From the NCBI GenBank assembly GCA_964504625.1, contig CAZDEK010000019.1:1-12396 (forward strand): a stretch of DNA of 12,396 nucleotides, written 5' to 3'. The first letter of the stretch is position 1. Every line of letters begins with the position of its first letter. Source of the DNA: CAZDEK01 sp964504625. Lineage in GTDB: Bacteria > Patescibacteriota > Saccharimonadia > CAILAD01 > GCA-016700035. The position numbers and the translations under genes were made by a program. Of the stretch, positions 6,727 to 12,396 are shown piece by piece. Under the pieces are notes generated by a model that was not told the origin of the DNA, ran no database searches, and saw only the letters and a list, made by a program, of their open reading frames with translations.

Positions 6727-7076
6727 CAAGTTTTCGTTATGCCTTTCGAGGCTTAAAAATGGTCGTCAGCCGTGAGCGTAATGCACGCATTCACGTAGCT
6801 GCGGCGGTTCTGGCGCTCATTGCATCTTTAATGTTACGCATCAGTTGGTTTGAATTTGCTTTAATTATTGCCATGATAGCTCTCGTATTTTTCGCGGAGA
6901 TCGTAAATACTGCAATTGAGCGAACGCTCGATACCATGGCTAAAGGTGTTAATAACCAAATTGTGAAAGTCGTGAAGGATATGACGGCAGGTGGGGTGCT
7001 CGTTACGGCCATCGCTGCCGTGATAGTAGCCGCATGTGTGTTTATACCAGCTATTCTTAAGGCTCTCGGTCAATGA
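6714..7076 (+). CDS. dgkA: Diacylglycerol kinase / undecaprenol kinase family membrane protein
   Basis: Members of this small integral-membrane kinase family phosphorylate diacylglycerol or, in Gram-positive types, undecaprenol, feeding the lipid carrier for wall synthesis. The 120-residue product has an N-terminal amphipathic segment with ERNARIH (21-27), then three membrane helices at about 28-43, 46-64 and 92-115. The active-site signature is EIVNTAIE (62-69) with both Glu, followed by VVKDMTAGGVLV (86-97), a slight variant of the usual KD-A-GAV. The small form and the ybeY neighbour favour the undecaprenol-kinase branch. It overlaps ybeY by 13 bp and adk by 4 bp (ATGA), and has no Shine-Dalgarno, so translation is probably coupled. 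Confidence 0.92.
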   Translation: MVGLTSFRYAFRGLKMVVSRERNARIHVAAAVLALIASLMLRISWFEFALIIAMIALVFFAEIVNTAIERTLDTMAKGVNNQIVKVVKDMTAGGVLVTAIAAVIVAACVFIPAILKALGQ

Positions 7077-7609
7077 TCATTTTGCTCGGCAAGCCGGGGG
7101 CTGGTAAGGGTACCCAGGCAGAACTACTAGAGAGAGAAAATGGGTATGTTGCCGTAAGTACAGGCGAGGTATTAAGAGATGCTGCTAAGTTCGATAGCAG
7201 GCTTGCTGAAGTATTGAATTCGGGTCAGCTTGCTGATTCTCAGTTAATTTTTCAGTTGCTAGAACAGAAATTTCAACAAGTCGGTAAAAATCGCATTATT
7301 CTCGATAATTTCCCACGCAACCAAGAACAGGCAAGTTGGTTGATTAAGCATCTAGAGAAAAAACCACCTGAGAAGATAGATTTGGTAATACTCAATATAT
7401 CGGATGAGGAAGTCAGCAAGCGATTAAATAAACGCGGGAGAGCGGATGATAACCCGGAAGGGATAAGTAAGAGATTGCAAATTTTCCATAATGACGTCCG
7501 GCGTGCAGTCGCGCTACTGAAGGGGGTGGTACAACAAAAGGAAGTTAATGGGGAAGGAACTGTTAACGAAGTACATCAACGCATATTAAAAGCCCTTGAA
7601 ATGGTGTAA
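7073..7609 (+). CDS. adk: Short-form adenylate kinase (nucleoside monophosphate kinase)
   Basis: It interconverts AMP + ATP and 2 ADP in the cytosol. The 178-residue protein has the P-loop GKPGAGKGT (residues 6-14), the NMP-binding STGEVLRD (29-36), DNFPR (78-82, normally DGFPR) and RADDNPEG (123-130) followed by K133-R134. The LID between R117 and R123 is only a few residues, so this is the short form without the zinc or beta-hairpin LID insertion. The Gly-to-Asn change at 79 and Lys at position 7 are departures from common forms. It may accept other monophosphates. In most bacteria adk and map lie in the spc ribosomal operon after secY; here they follow dgkA. It overlaps dgkA by 4 bp and is 2 bp before map. 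The AGA and ATA codons look slightly more frequent than in its neighbours (not counted formally). Confidence 0.88.
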   Translation: MIILLGKPGAGKGTQAELLERENGYVAVSTGEVLRDAAKFDSRLAEVLNSGQLADSQLIFQLLEQKFQQVGKNRIILDNFPRNQEQASWLIKHLEKKPPEKIDLVILNISDEEVSKRLNKRGRADDNPEGISKRLQIFHNDVRRAVALLKGVVQQKEVNGEGTVNEVHQRILKALEMV

Positions 7610-7611
7610 CT

Positions 7612-8364
7612 ATGAAGACTCAAGTAAAAACTTCACAAGAAATAGCTGATATGCGTAAGAGTGGTCGTATTTTGGCGACTATTCTGGCTGAGTTGAAGGA
7701 TTTCACGCATGTAGGGATGGCAACTTCTGAAATTGATCATGAGGCTCGTCGCCTGCTTGCCCAAAACAATGCCGAGGCAGCCTTTCTCGATTACGATGGC
7801 TTTCCCGCAAGCATCTGCATCTCGATAAATGATGAGATTGCTCATGGTATCCCAGGGTCGCGCGTGCTCGAAGATGGTGATCTCGTTCATCTCGACTTTG
7901 GTGTCCGCTATAACGGGATGATCACCGATGCTGGCTTTGGCTTTGTGCTCGGTAAACCAACCGAAGACCAGGCTCGTTTATTGAAAGGCACTGAGGCAGC
8001 ACTGAAGGCTGCAATTGACGTTGCAAAAGCCGGTACGCCACTGGGTGATATCGGCTTTGCTGTCGAGTCTACCTGTAATCGATATGATCTCAAAGTCATT
8101 TACGAACTGTGTGGCCATGGTGTTGGGCACACAGTGCATGAAGAGCCGACAATCATGAACTATGGACGTCAGGGGACAGGAGAACGTTTACAGGCTGGGT
8201 GGACGGTAGCACTCGAGCCCAATGTCTCGCTCGGGACACATGATATGCACTTAGATACAAATGGCTGGACTTGGTTGACGAGTGATGGTTCGCAGGCAAT
8301 CCAATTCGAGCATACGGTACTCATTACAGATGATGGTGCCGAAATACTCACTACATTAGAATAA
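7612..8364 (+). CDS. map: Type I methionine aminopeptidase
   Basis: It removes the initiator Met from nascent proteins at the ribosome exit, after deformylation. The 250-residue protein has the bare catalytic domain without an N-terminal zinc-finger extension. The five metal ligands are recognisable: Asp in HLDFGV (about 95), Asp in MITDAGF (about 106), His in GHGVGHTVHEEP (about 170), Glu in VALEPNV (about 203) and Glu in QFEHTVL (about 233). HEEPTIMNYG corresponds to the usual HExPxIPNYG segment, with Met in place of the Pro. It is the last gene of the rpsU operon, 2 bp after adk. After its TAA comes a 130-bp gap holding the ftsA promoter; I see no strong rho-independent terminator there. 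Confidence 0.95.
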   Translation: MKTQVKTSQEIADMRKSGRILATILAELKDFTHVGMATSEIDHEARRLLAQNNAEAAFLDYDGFPASICISINDEIAHGIPGSRVLEDGDLVHLDFGVRYNGMITDAGFGFVLGKPTEDQARLLKGTEAALKAAIDVAKAGTPLGDIGFAVESTCNRYDLKVIYELCGHGVGHTVHEEPTIMNYGRQGTGERLQAGWTVALEPNVSLGTHDMHLDTNGWTWLTSDGSQAIQFEHTVLITDDGAEILTTLE

Positions 8365-8398
8365 AAAATTTATACAAAAATTCTGCTGCATACATTAA

Positions 8399-8438
8399 TT
8401 GCGCCATTGTGTTCGCTGATATACAATTTGAGTACAAT
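8399..8438 (+). promoter_or_regulatory. ftsA promoter: TTGCGC, 17 bp, TACAAT (plus a second TACAAT)
   Basis: TTGCGC at 8399-8404 and TACAAT at 8422-8427 are 17 bp apart. A second TACAAT at 8433-8438 has no -35 at proper spacing. A start at about 8434 would leave a 5'UTR of about 60 bases before the ftsA ATG at 8495. The 130-bp map-ftsA gap is AT-rich and otherwise empty except for the inverted repeat and mini-ORF listed separately. Confidence 0.5.
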
Positions 8439-8449
8439 TATGTGCGCAA
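8399..8449. repeat. Inverted repeat TTGCGC ... GCGCAA around the ftsA promoter
   Basis: TTGCGC at 8399-8404 is mirrored by GCGCAA at 8444-8449 with 39 bp between. The arms continue imperfectly (TTGCGC-CATTGTG against TTGCGC-ACATAATTGT on the opposite strand). The left arm is the proposed -35 and the right arm lies just past the expected start site, a layout compatible with a paired repressor site. Six perfect base pairs may also occur by chance. Confidence 0.3.
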
Positions 8450-8484
8450 CAGTAAGAGGGAGAGGGTTCACGGCAATTACGTAG
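8440..8484 (+). CDS. Possible 14-codon upstream mini-ORF in the ftsA leader
   Basis: ATG at 8440, about 6 bases after the expected transcription start, opens a frame reading MCATVRGRGFTAIT and stops with TAG at 8482-8484, 10 bp before the ftsA ATG. In a genome with leaderless initiation, such an ATG near the 5' end could be translated. If the downstream TACAAT (8433-8438) is the real -10, the ATG would not be on the mRNA. Confidence 0.2.
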   Translation: MCATVRGRGFTAIT

Positions 8485-8494
8485 CCACAAATAT

Positions 8495-9736
8495 ATGGCC
8501 GCTCGAAACGAAACAACCTACATCGGACTAGATATCAGCACCACAAAGGTAGCCTGTGTGGTTGGCGTAGCTCAGGAAGATAGCCCAAATATTTCAATCA
8601 TTGGTCTCGGGTATGCTCCTTCAAACGGGTTGCGTCGTGGGGTAGTTGTTGATCTTGAAGATACAGTGAGCGCGATCACGGCGGCTTTAGAAGAGGCTGA
8701 ACGGATGAGTGGTACTGTCATTGAGCGCGCGACAATATCCGTTGACGGTAGTCACATCCAGAGCCTTAATTCCCGCGGGGTTATCGCTGTCAGTCGAGCT
8801 GATAAGCAGATTAGTCGTGAAGATATGGATCGAGCGACTGAAGCTGCAGCGGCACTGTCGCTCGAATCAAATCGAGAAATCCTTCGAGTTATACCACGTG
8901 CTTATATTGTAGATGGACAGAGTAATATATCAGACCCGTATGGGATGAGTGGGGTTCGGCTTGAGATAGACACACACATTATTACCGCCTCTGTTCCCGC
9001 TATGAAAAACCTTGATGATGCCGTACACCGGGCTGGCATTACGGCTAATACTCATGTTATCGCACCACTAGCTGCGTCACGCGCAGTTCTCACAAAGCGT
9101 CAAAAAGAACTTGGTGTTGCATTGGTCGACATTGGAGCTGAGACGACCGGTATTGCGGTTTTTGAAGACGGTAAGGTGAGCTTTACAAGTATTCTCCCAA
9201 TAGGGAGTAATCATATTACGAAAGATATTAGTCATGCGCTGCGTACTACCTTGGATACGGCCGAAAAGATCAAGACGCAATTTGGTGTCGCCAGAAAGCC
9301 AAAAGTCAAAGATACCACAAAGCTCGATCTGACGAAGATCGGTATAAAGGGCACTTTGCTTGAGCGCGAATTGGATGCCATCATTGAGGCTCGATTGCGA
9401 GAGATTTGCGAACTCATAACGGAGGAATTGCATCGCGCATCGAGTGATCAGGTGCTCTCTAGCGGTGTAGTTGTTACCGGTGGTGGCGCCAAGCTCAAAG
9501 AACTTCCGTCATATATGGAAACAATAGTGGAAATGCCGGTCTCAATTGGGCAGCCCCATTCGATAACCGGCATCATTGATCGCGTGAATGATCCTGGCTT
9601 AACAACAGCTATCGGTCTGATGCTTGAGGATCTGGATCGCCCACAAGGCGGTCGCTCAATAAATGAAAAAATCGGCAAGCTGTTTGGTCGTGCCCAAGCC
9701 ATTGTAAAAGGCTTGCTACCTCGCTCAAGAAGTTAA
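8495..9736 (+). CDS. ftsA: Cell division protein FtsA
   Basis: FtsA is the actin-like ATPase that tethers FtsZ polymers to the inner face of the membrane and recruits later divisome proteins. The 413-residue protein has the phosphate-1 loop GLDISTTK (11-18), the FtsA-specific 1C region with SDPYGMSGVRLE (146-157), phosphate-2 VDIGAETTGIAVF (211-223) and the adenosine motif VVTGGGAKL (326-334). The tail 388-413, with SINEKIGKLFGRAQAIVKGLL and a basic end, fits the amphipathic membrane-targeting helix. The start is fixed by an in-frame stop at 8453-8455 and the absence of an earlier start codon. No Shine-Dalgarno lies close; GAGGGAGAGG is about 28 bases upstream. It has its own promoter and is followed by ftsZ after 221 bp, so the pair need not be one transcript. 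Confidence 0.95.
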   Translation: MAARNETTYIGLDISTTKVACVVGVAQEDSPNISIIGLGYAPSNGLRRGVVVDLEDTVSAITAALEEAERMSGTVIERATISVDGSHIQSLNSRGVIAVSRADKQISREDMDRATEAAAALSLESNREILRVIPRAYIVDGQSNISDPYGMSGVRLEIDTHIITASVPAMKNLDDAVHRAGITANTHVIAPLAASRAVLTKRQKELGVALVDIGAETTGIAVFEDGKVSFTSILPIGSNHITKDISHALRTTLDTAEKIKTQFGVARKPKVKDTTKLDLTKIGIKGTLLERELDAIIEARLREICELITEELHRASSDQVLSSGVVVTGGGAKLKELPSYMETIVEMPVSIGQPHSITGIIDRVNDPGLTTAIGLMLEDLDRPQGGRSINEKIGKLFGRAQAIVKGLLPRSRS

Positions 9737-9833
9737 TATAGGCTGACAGCGATAGAGTTTCAGCAGAATAAATCCTGTATATGAGCATAAAATTAGTTCA
9801 TAAAATAGCGTTCAAGAATCACGAACAAATAAT

Positions 9834-9862
9834 TTGACTGGGGCGTATACAAAAGTTATACT
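9834..9862 (+). promoter_or_regulatory. ftsZ promoter: TTGACT, 17 bp, TATACT
   Basis: TTGACT at 9834-9839 and TATACT at 9857-9862 are separated by exactly 17 bp, the closest match to the housekeeping sigma consensus in the window. The start site should be near 9869, giving an 89-base leader before the ATG at 9958. The rest of the 221-bp ftsA-ftsZ gap (9737-9833) is AT-rich with only a weak 5-bp inverted repeat (GCTGA/TCAGC, about 9742-9764). Confidence 0.75.
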
Positions 9863-9909
9863 GGCTCATAACACGACTGTGTTTTTGAGTGATATATGGG
9901 TGTGGCAGG

Positions 9910-9933
9910 GACAAGCGGTGTGGGCTGCTTGTC
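9910..9933 (+). other. Hairpin in the ftsZ 5'UTR
   Basis: GACAAGC at 9910-9916 pairs perfectly with GCTTGTC at 9927-9933 across a 10-base G-rich loop. It lies inside the predicted leader and ends 8 bases before the Shine-Dalgarno at 9942. No U-run follows, so it is not a terminator. It could modulate ribosome access or mRNA stability. Confidence 0.4.
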
Positions 9934-9941
9934 AATCATCT

Positions 9942-9948
9942 AAAGGAG
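9942..9948 (+). promoter_or_regulatory. Shine-Dalgarno AAAGGAG that sets the ftsZ start at 9958
   Basis: AAAGGAG ends 9 bases before ATG 9958, ideal spacing. This favours 9958 over the in-frame GTG at 9889, which would add 23 residues with no similarity to FtsZ, and over GTG 9952, which is only 3 bases from the Shine-Dalgarno. Confidence 0.8.
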
Positions 9949-9957
9949 TGGGTGAGC

Positions 9958-11541
9958 ATGGCAGAAATTCTTCCTGATATCGAAGCCTTTGCACGTATTA
10001 AGGTTGTAGGTATTGGCGGCGGTGGCGGTAACTCGCTCAATCGCATGATTCAGTCGAAAATTCGTGGCATCGAGTTTATAGCGATCAATACTGATGCCCA
10101 GGCTTTACATTACAGTCAGGCCAATAAAAAGATTCACATCGGTAAAGAAACAACTCGCGGTCTTGGAGCCGGTGCTAATCCTGAGATTGGTGGGCAAGCG
10201 GCCGAAGAGAGTGAAGAAGAGATTTACGCCGCTCTGAAAAATTCAGAAATGGTATTTATCACCACCGGTGAAGGTGGGGGAACAGGTTCGGGTGCTGCGC
10301 CAGTGGTAGCGCAAATAGCTCGTGATATCGGTGCGCTGACTGTTGGTATAGTCACGAAGCCATTCCGTTTTGAAGGCGAACGTCGTCGTAAAATCGCTGA
10401 AGAAGGTATTCAGCGATTGAAGGATAAAGTAGATACGCTGATTGTGATTCCAAACGATCGGATTCTTCAGATCATAGACCGTAAAACATCACTCCTTGAC
10501 GCTTTTGCGACGGTCGATGATATTTTGCGCCAAGGCGTGCAAGGCATCTCGGATCTGATTACGGTAAATGGCTTAGTAAATCTTGATTTTGCTGATGTGG
10601 AAGCAATTATGCGTAATGCTGGCTCAGCACTTATGGGAATCGGCTTAGGTAATGGCGATAATCGGGCTGTCGATGCGGTCAAGCAAGCGATCGAGAGTCC
10701 GTTACTCGAAGTTTCGATTCAGGGAGCTAAAGGCGTAATGATCAACTTCACTGGTGGTCGTGACATGGGTATGCACGAGATTGAGGAGGCGGCTCAGCTG
10801 GTACACAACTCAGTCGATAGCGAGGCGAATATTATCTGGGGTATGGTCATCGATGAGAACATGAATAATGAGATAAAAGTCACGCTTGTTGCAACTGGGT
10901 TTGAGGCCGAACGCCCTGATAGAGGACCAGCATTATTCGGTGGTGTGCCACAGCCGATTGGACAACGTTCAGTTGGAGAATTAGACGAAGAGCATGAGAG
11001 CCGAGAGTCTGAATCAGCACCAGTATTGCGTCAGATGGAACCAGTACAGCCGAAAGTCGAGCCGGAATTTGAAACCAGTCAGCCGCTCGTTGGCATACAG
11101 GCTGAATCGGTTGATGAACAGACTCAGCTGCGTCAACCTGAATATGCCCTGGAGCCCGAGGTTGAGGATATTCCATTTGTCGCAGATCGACCACGGGTGC
11201 GGGAAGGTGCCTTAATTAGTGATGAACCGCTCGTTAGTGCTGAGCCGCAAGCACCACGTAATGTCGGGCAGAATGCCCCAAGTCTTTTTGACGAACCGAT
11301 ACAGCCATTCGATCGTGAGCCGGAACCTGAGGTAAGTTCGGAGGCGATTCGCCCAGCCGAGGATCGGGAGCCAGTGCGTGTCGAGAATAAGCCGATCGTG
11401 AAGACATTATCATCGCGATTTGATCGAGAGGATGAAGATGATTTTGATAAGCCTGCATATATCCGCCAAGGGATGAAGCTTCAAAGTAGTATTCAAGAGA
11501 TATCTGACTCGGCTGATGAGCCCTCATCGGGCCGTAAGTAA
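9958..11541 (+). CDS. ftsZ: Cell division GTPase FtsZ with a long acidic C-terminal linker
   Basis: FtsZ is the tubulin-like GTPase that polymerises into the Z-ring. From ATG 9958 it is 527 residues, against about 350-400 in most bacteria. The GTPase core (about 10-318) has GIGGGGGNSLNRM (18-30), the tubulin signature GGGTGSG (106-112), FRFEGERR (137-143) and the T7 catalytic loop NLDFADVEA (208-216). Residues about 320-495 are a Glu/Pro/Gln-rich linker with repeated EPE and DEP motifs, probably disordered. DKPAYIR (497-503) matches the conserved C-terminal peptide that binds FtsA, but a further 24 residues follow it, ending SSGRK. A longer start at GTG 9889 is possible but unlike FtsZ. It has its own promoter, hairpin and Shine-Dalgarno, and nrdR follows 6 bp later. 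Confidence 0.96.
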   Translation: MAEILPDIEAFARIKVVGIGGGGGNSLNRMIQSKIRGIEFIAINTDAQALHYSQANKKIHIGKETTRGLGAGANPEIGGQAAEESEEEIYAALKNSEMVFITTGEGGGTGSGAAPVVAQIARDIGALTVGIVTKPFRFEGERRRKIAEEGIQRLKDKVDTLIVIPNDRILQIIDRKTSLLDAFATVDDILRQGVQGISDLITVNGLVNLDFADVEAIMRNAGSALMGIGLGNGDNRAVDAVKQAIESPLLEVSIQGAKGVMINFTGGRDMGMHEIEEAAQLVHNSVDSEANIIWGMVIDENMNNEIKVTLVATGFEAERPDRGPALFGGVPQPIGQRSVGELDEEHESRESESAPVLRQMEPVQPKVEPEFETSQPLVGIQAESVDEQTQLRQPEYALEPEVEDIPFVADRPRVREGALISDEPLVSAEPQAPRNVGQNAPSLFDEPIQPFDREPEPEVSSEAIRPAEDREPVRVENKPIVKTLSSRFDREDEDDFDKPAYIRQGMKLQSSIQEISDSADEPSSGRK

Positions 11542-11547
11542 CCAACT

Positions 11548-12027
11548 ATGAAGTGCCCGAACTGTGGATCAGTACAGGGGCGCGTGATGGAGTCGCGCGA
11601 TGTTGAAGACGCGGCGGCTGTGCGTCGTCGCCGTCAATGTGAGGTCTGTCAGCACCGCTTTACCACCTACGAACGCGTCGAGCTACCGCGCTTGTTGGTC
11701 ATCAAGAAAAATGGTGAGCGTGAATTATTTGACCGAGTGAAGCTCTCAAATGGTATCTACAAAGCTTGTGAGAAGCGACCGGTTGGTGCAGAAAAAATTG
11801 AAGAATTATTGGCCGGCATCGAGCGGCATGTCTATGGGATGGGTGAATCTGAGATAACGAGTGAGGCGCTTGGTGAATTAGTGATGGAGCGCTTAGCGGA
11901 GCTCGATGATGTAGCGTATGTACGTTTCGCAAGTGTTTACAGAAGTTTTACCAGCTTAGACAGTTTTGAGAAGGCATTAGCGCAGCTCAAGCAGCGTCGT
12001 TCAGCGACTCAAGACGTAAAAAATTAG
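11548..12027 (+). CDS. nrdR: Transcriptional repressor NrdR
   Basis: NrdR represses ribonucleotide reductase genes in response to ATP/dATP bound by its ATP-cone. The 159-residue protein has the N-terminal zinc ribbon with C3, C6, C31 and C34, the RRRRQCEVC...RFTTYER signature (27-43) and the ATP-cone from about 48 to 138, starting LLVIKKNGERELFDR. The C-terminal helix SFEKALAQL is typical. It starts 6 bp after ftsZ with no Shine-Dalgarno, so it is probably co-transcribed and links dNTP control to division. I could not find convincing NrdR boxes in front of the genes to its right. Confidence 0.96.
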   Translation: MKCPNCGSVQGRVMESRDVEDAAAVRRRRQCEVCQHRFTTYERVELPRLLVIKKNGERELFDRVKLSNGIYKACEKRPVGAEKIEELLAGIERHVYGMGESEITSEALGELVMERLAELDDVAYVRFASVYRSFTSLDSFEKALAQLKQRRSATQDVKN

Positions 12028-12048
12028 CTTTAGCGCCTTCAAATCAGG

Positions 12049-12054
12049 TACCAT
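12049..12054 (+). promoter_or_regulatory. Possible -10 (TACCAT) for the thioredoxin-like gene
   Basis: TACCAT ends 6 bases before the ATG at 12061, so the mRNA would start at or next to the start codon. There is no good -35 at 16-18 bp. The gene may instead be read from the ftsZ-nrdR transcript, since the gap is only 33 bp. Confidence 0.35.
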
Positions 12055-12060
12055 AGAGCT

Positions 12061-12324
12061 ATGAAAGTTCTTATTATCGGTGACGGAAAGTCGGCTGAGG
12101 AGCGGGCAGTTCTGGATCATCTCAAGGAGCGCTGTCAGCATGAGCTCCATGGAGCCCTGGATCAACGTACCGCAGAATCACGTGACGGGGTGGGTGCGAT
12201 GGAGGCCTACGGAGTAGTATCGACTCCAGCGGTAATTGTGACTCGCGATGATGGCTCGGTGGTTGCCATGTGGCAATACTCAATTCCGGATTTTTCGGAA
12301 GTTAGCTATTATTATCACACCTAG
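12061..12324 (+). CDS. Thioredoxin-fold-like small protein without CXXC
   Basis: The 87-residue protein begins with a beta strand MKVLIIGDGKSAEERAV like a thioredoxin-fold beta1-helix1. Its middle, YGVVSTPAVIVTRDDGSVVAMWQ (50-72), has the cis-Pro loop (S54-T55-P56) followed by the beta-hairpin typical of thioredoxins and glutaredoxins. The redox CXXC is absent: the N-terminal helix has no Cys near the expected position, and the single C25 lies well downstream. The ending SEVSYYYHT resembles small thioredoxin-like proteins I associate with Patescibacteria (recalled, unverified). It sits 33 bp after nrdR and before an unfinished gene; a role next to ribonucleotide reduction is possible only by context, and lack of the redox pair argues against an electron donor. 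Confidence 0.55.
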   Translation: MKVLIIGDGKSAEERAVLDHLKERCQHELHGALDQRTAESRDGVGAMEAYGVVSTPAVIVTRDDGSVVAMWQYSIPDFSEVSYYYHT

Positions 12325-12330
12325 GCAGAC

Positions 12331-12360
12331 TTGCCGAAACCAGGCCGAAAGGACTACAAT
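12331..12360 (+). promoter_or_regulatory. Promoter TTGCCG, 18 bp, TACAAT with two GCCGAAA repeats in the spacer
   Basis: TTGCCG at 12331-12336 and TACAAT at 12355-12360 are 18 bp apart. TACAAT ends 7 bases before ATG 12368, so the start is again near-leaderless. GCCGAAA occurs at 12333-12339 and 12344-12350, 11 bp apart (one helical turn), overlapping the -35 and spacer. Confidence 0.5.
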
Positions 12361-12367
12361 ATCAGAT

Positions 12368-12396
12368 ATGAAAGACTCCGCGACAAGTAGTTTGGC
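12368..12396 (+). CDS. Start of an unidentified gene cut by the window edge
   Basis: ATG at 12368 follows a promoter-like -10 by 7 bases and opens a frame reading MKDSATSSL before the sequence ends. Nine residues are too few for identification. Its place after nrdR makes a ribonucleotide reductase gene a reasonable guess from context only. Confidence 0.4.

Noticed and set aside
9742..9764. GCTGA/TCAGC inverted repeat after ftsA as a terminator
   Set aside because: Five base pairs with a 13-base loop and no U-run is too weak; likewise AGAAT/ATTCT after map (about 8358-8382).
9889..9957. Upstream GTG start giving FtsZ 23 extra residues
   Set aside because: The extension is unlike FtsZ N-termini and contains the hairpin; AAAGGAG is ideally spaced for ATG 9958.
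12350..12370. Possible NrdR box around the final promoter
   Set aside because: CAATATC resembles only the core of the consensus, lacks the flanking palindromic positions and has no tandem partner.
1..12396. CRISPR arrays, insertion sequences, tRNA or rRNA genes, prophage genes
   Set aside because: No spaced repeats, transposase motifs, cloverleaf or rRNA-like stretches were seen on either strand.

Overview
The window reads as chromosomal DNA of a small-genome bacterium. My best guess is Patescibacteria (the candidate phyla radiation), probably Saccharibacteria. The reasons are very tight gene packing with many 4-bp ATGA overlaps, several genes whose -10 box ends only 6-10 bases before the start codon (probably leaderless mRNAs), a CXXC-less thioredoxin-like family that I associate with this group, and the general look of the FtsZ, FtsA and Rel proteins. 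UGA and UAG both end genes, so the UGA-to-glycine code of Gracilibacteria/Absconditabacteria is unlikely. The taxonomic call comes from recall, not from a search.

Layout. Bases 1-1100 (minus strand) are one uninterrupted reading frame of at least 366 codons that runs off the left edge. It encodes an N-terminal zinc ribbon, about 245 residues of disordered His/Pro/acidic linker, one membrane helix and the start of a pilin-like ectodomain. A 12-codon leader ORF with a strong Shine-Dalgarno precedes it and overlaps its start codon. A 151-bp divergent intergenic region separates it from a plus-strand pair: a 90-residue winged-helix protein and, 2 bp downstream, a 56-residue very basic protein.

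From 1720 to the right end every gene is on the plus strand: recJ-rel (overlapping); then rpsU-yqeY-ybeY-dgkA-adk-map, all within 5 bp of each other or overlapping and behind a good promoter; then ftsA behind its own promoter with an inverted repeat and a mini-ORF; then ftsZ with its own consensus-like promoter, a 5'UTR hairpin and a real Shine-Dalgarno; nrdR 6 bp after ftsZ; a thioredoxin-like gene; and the first 29 bases of another gene cut by the right edge.

How it fits together. The central block is growth housekeeping: stringent response and DNA repair (rel, recJ), ribosome function and rRNA/tRNA-linked quality control (rpsU, yqeY, ybeY), lipid-carrier phosphorylation (dgkA), nucleotide balance (adk), nascent-protein processing (map), then divisome assembly (ftsA, ftsZ) and control of deoxynucleotide synthesis (nrdR). 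The order rpsU-yqeY-...-ybeY-dgkA resembles the Bacillus chromosome. The genes without an obvious role are the left-hand divergent module and the two ORFs at the right end.
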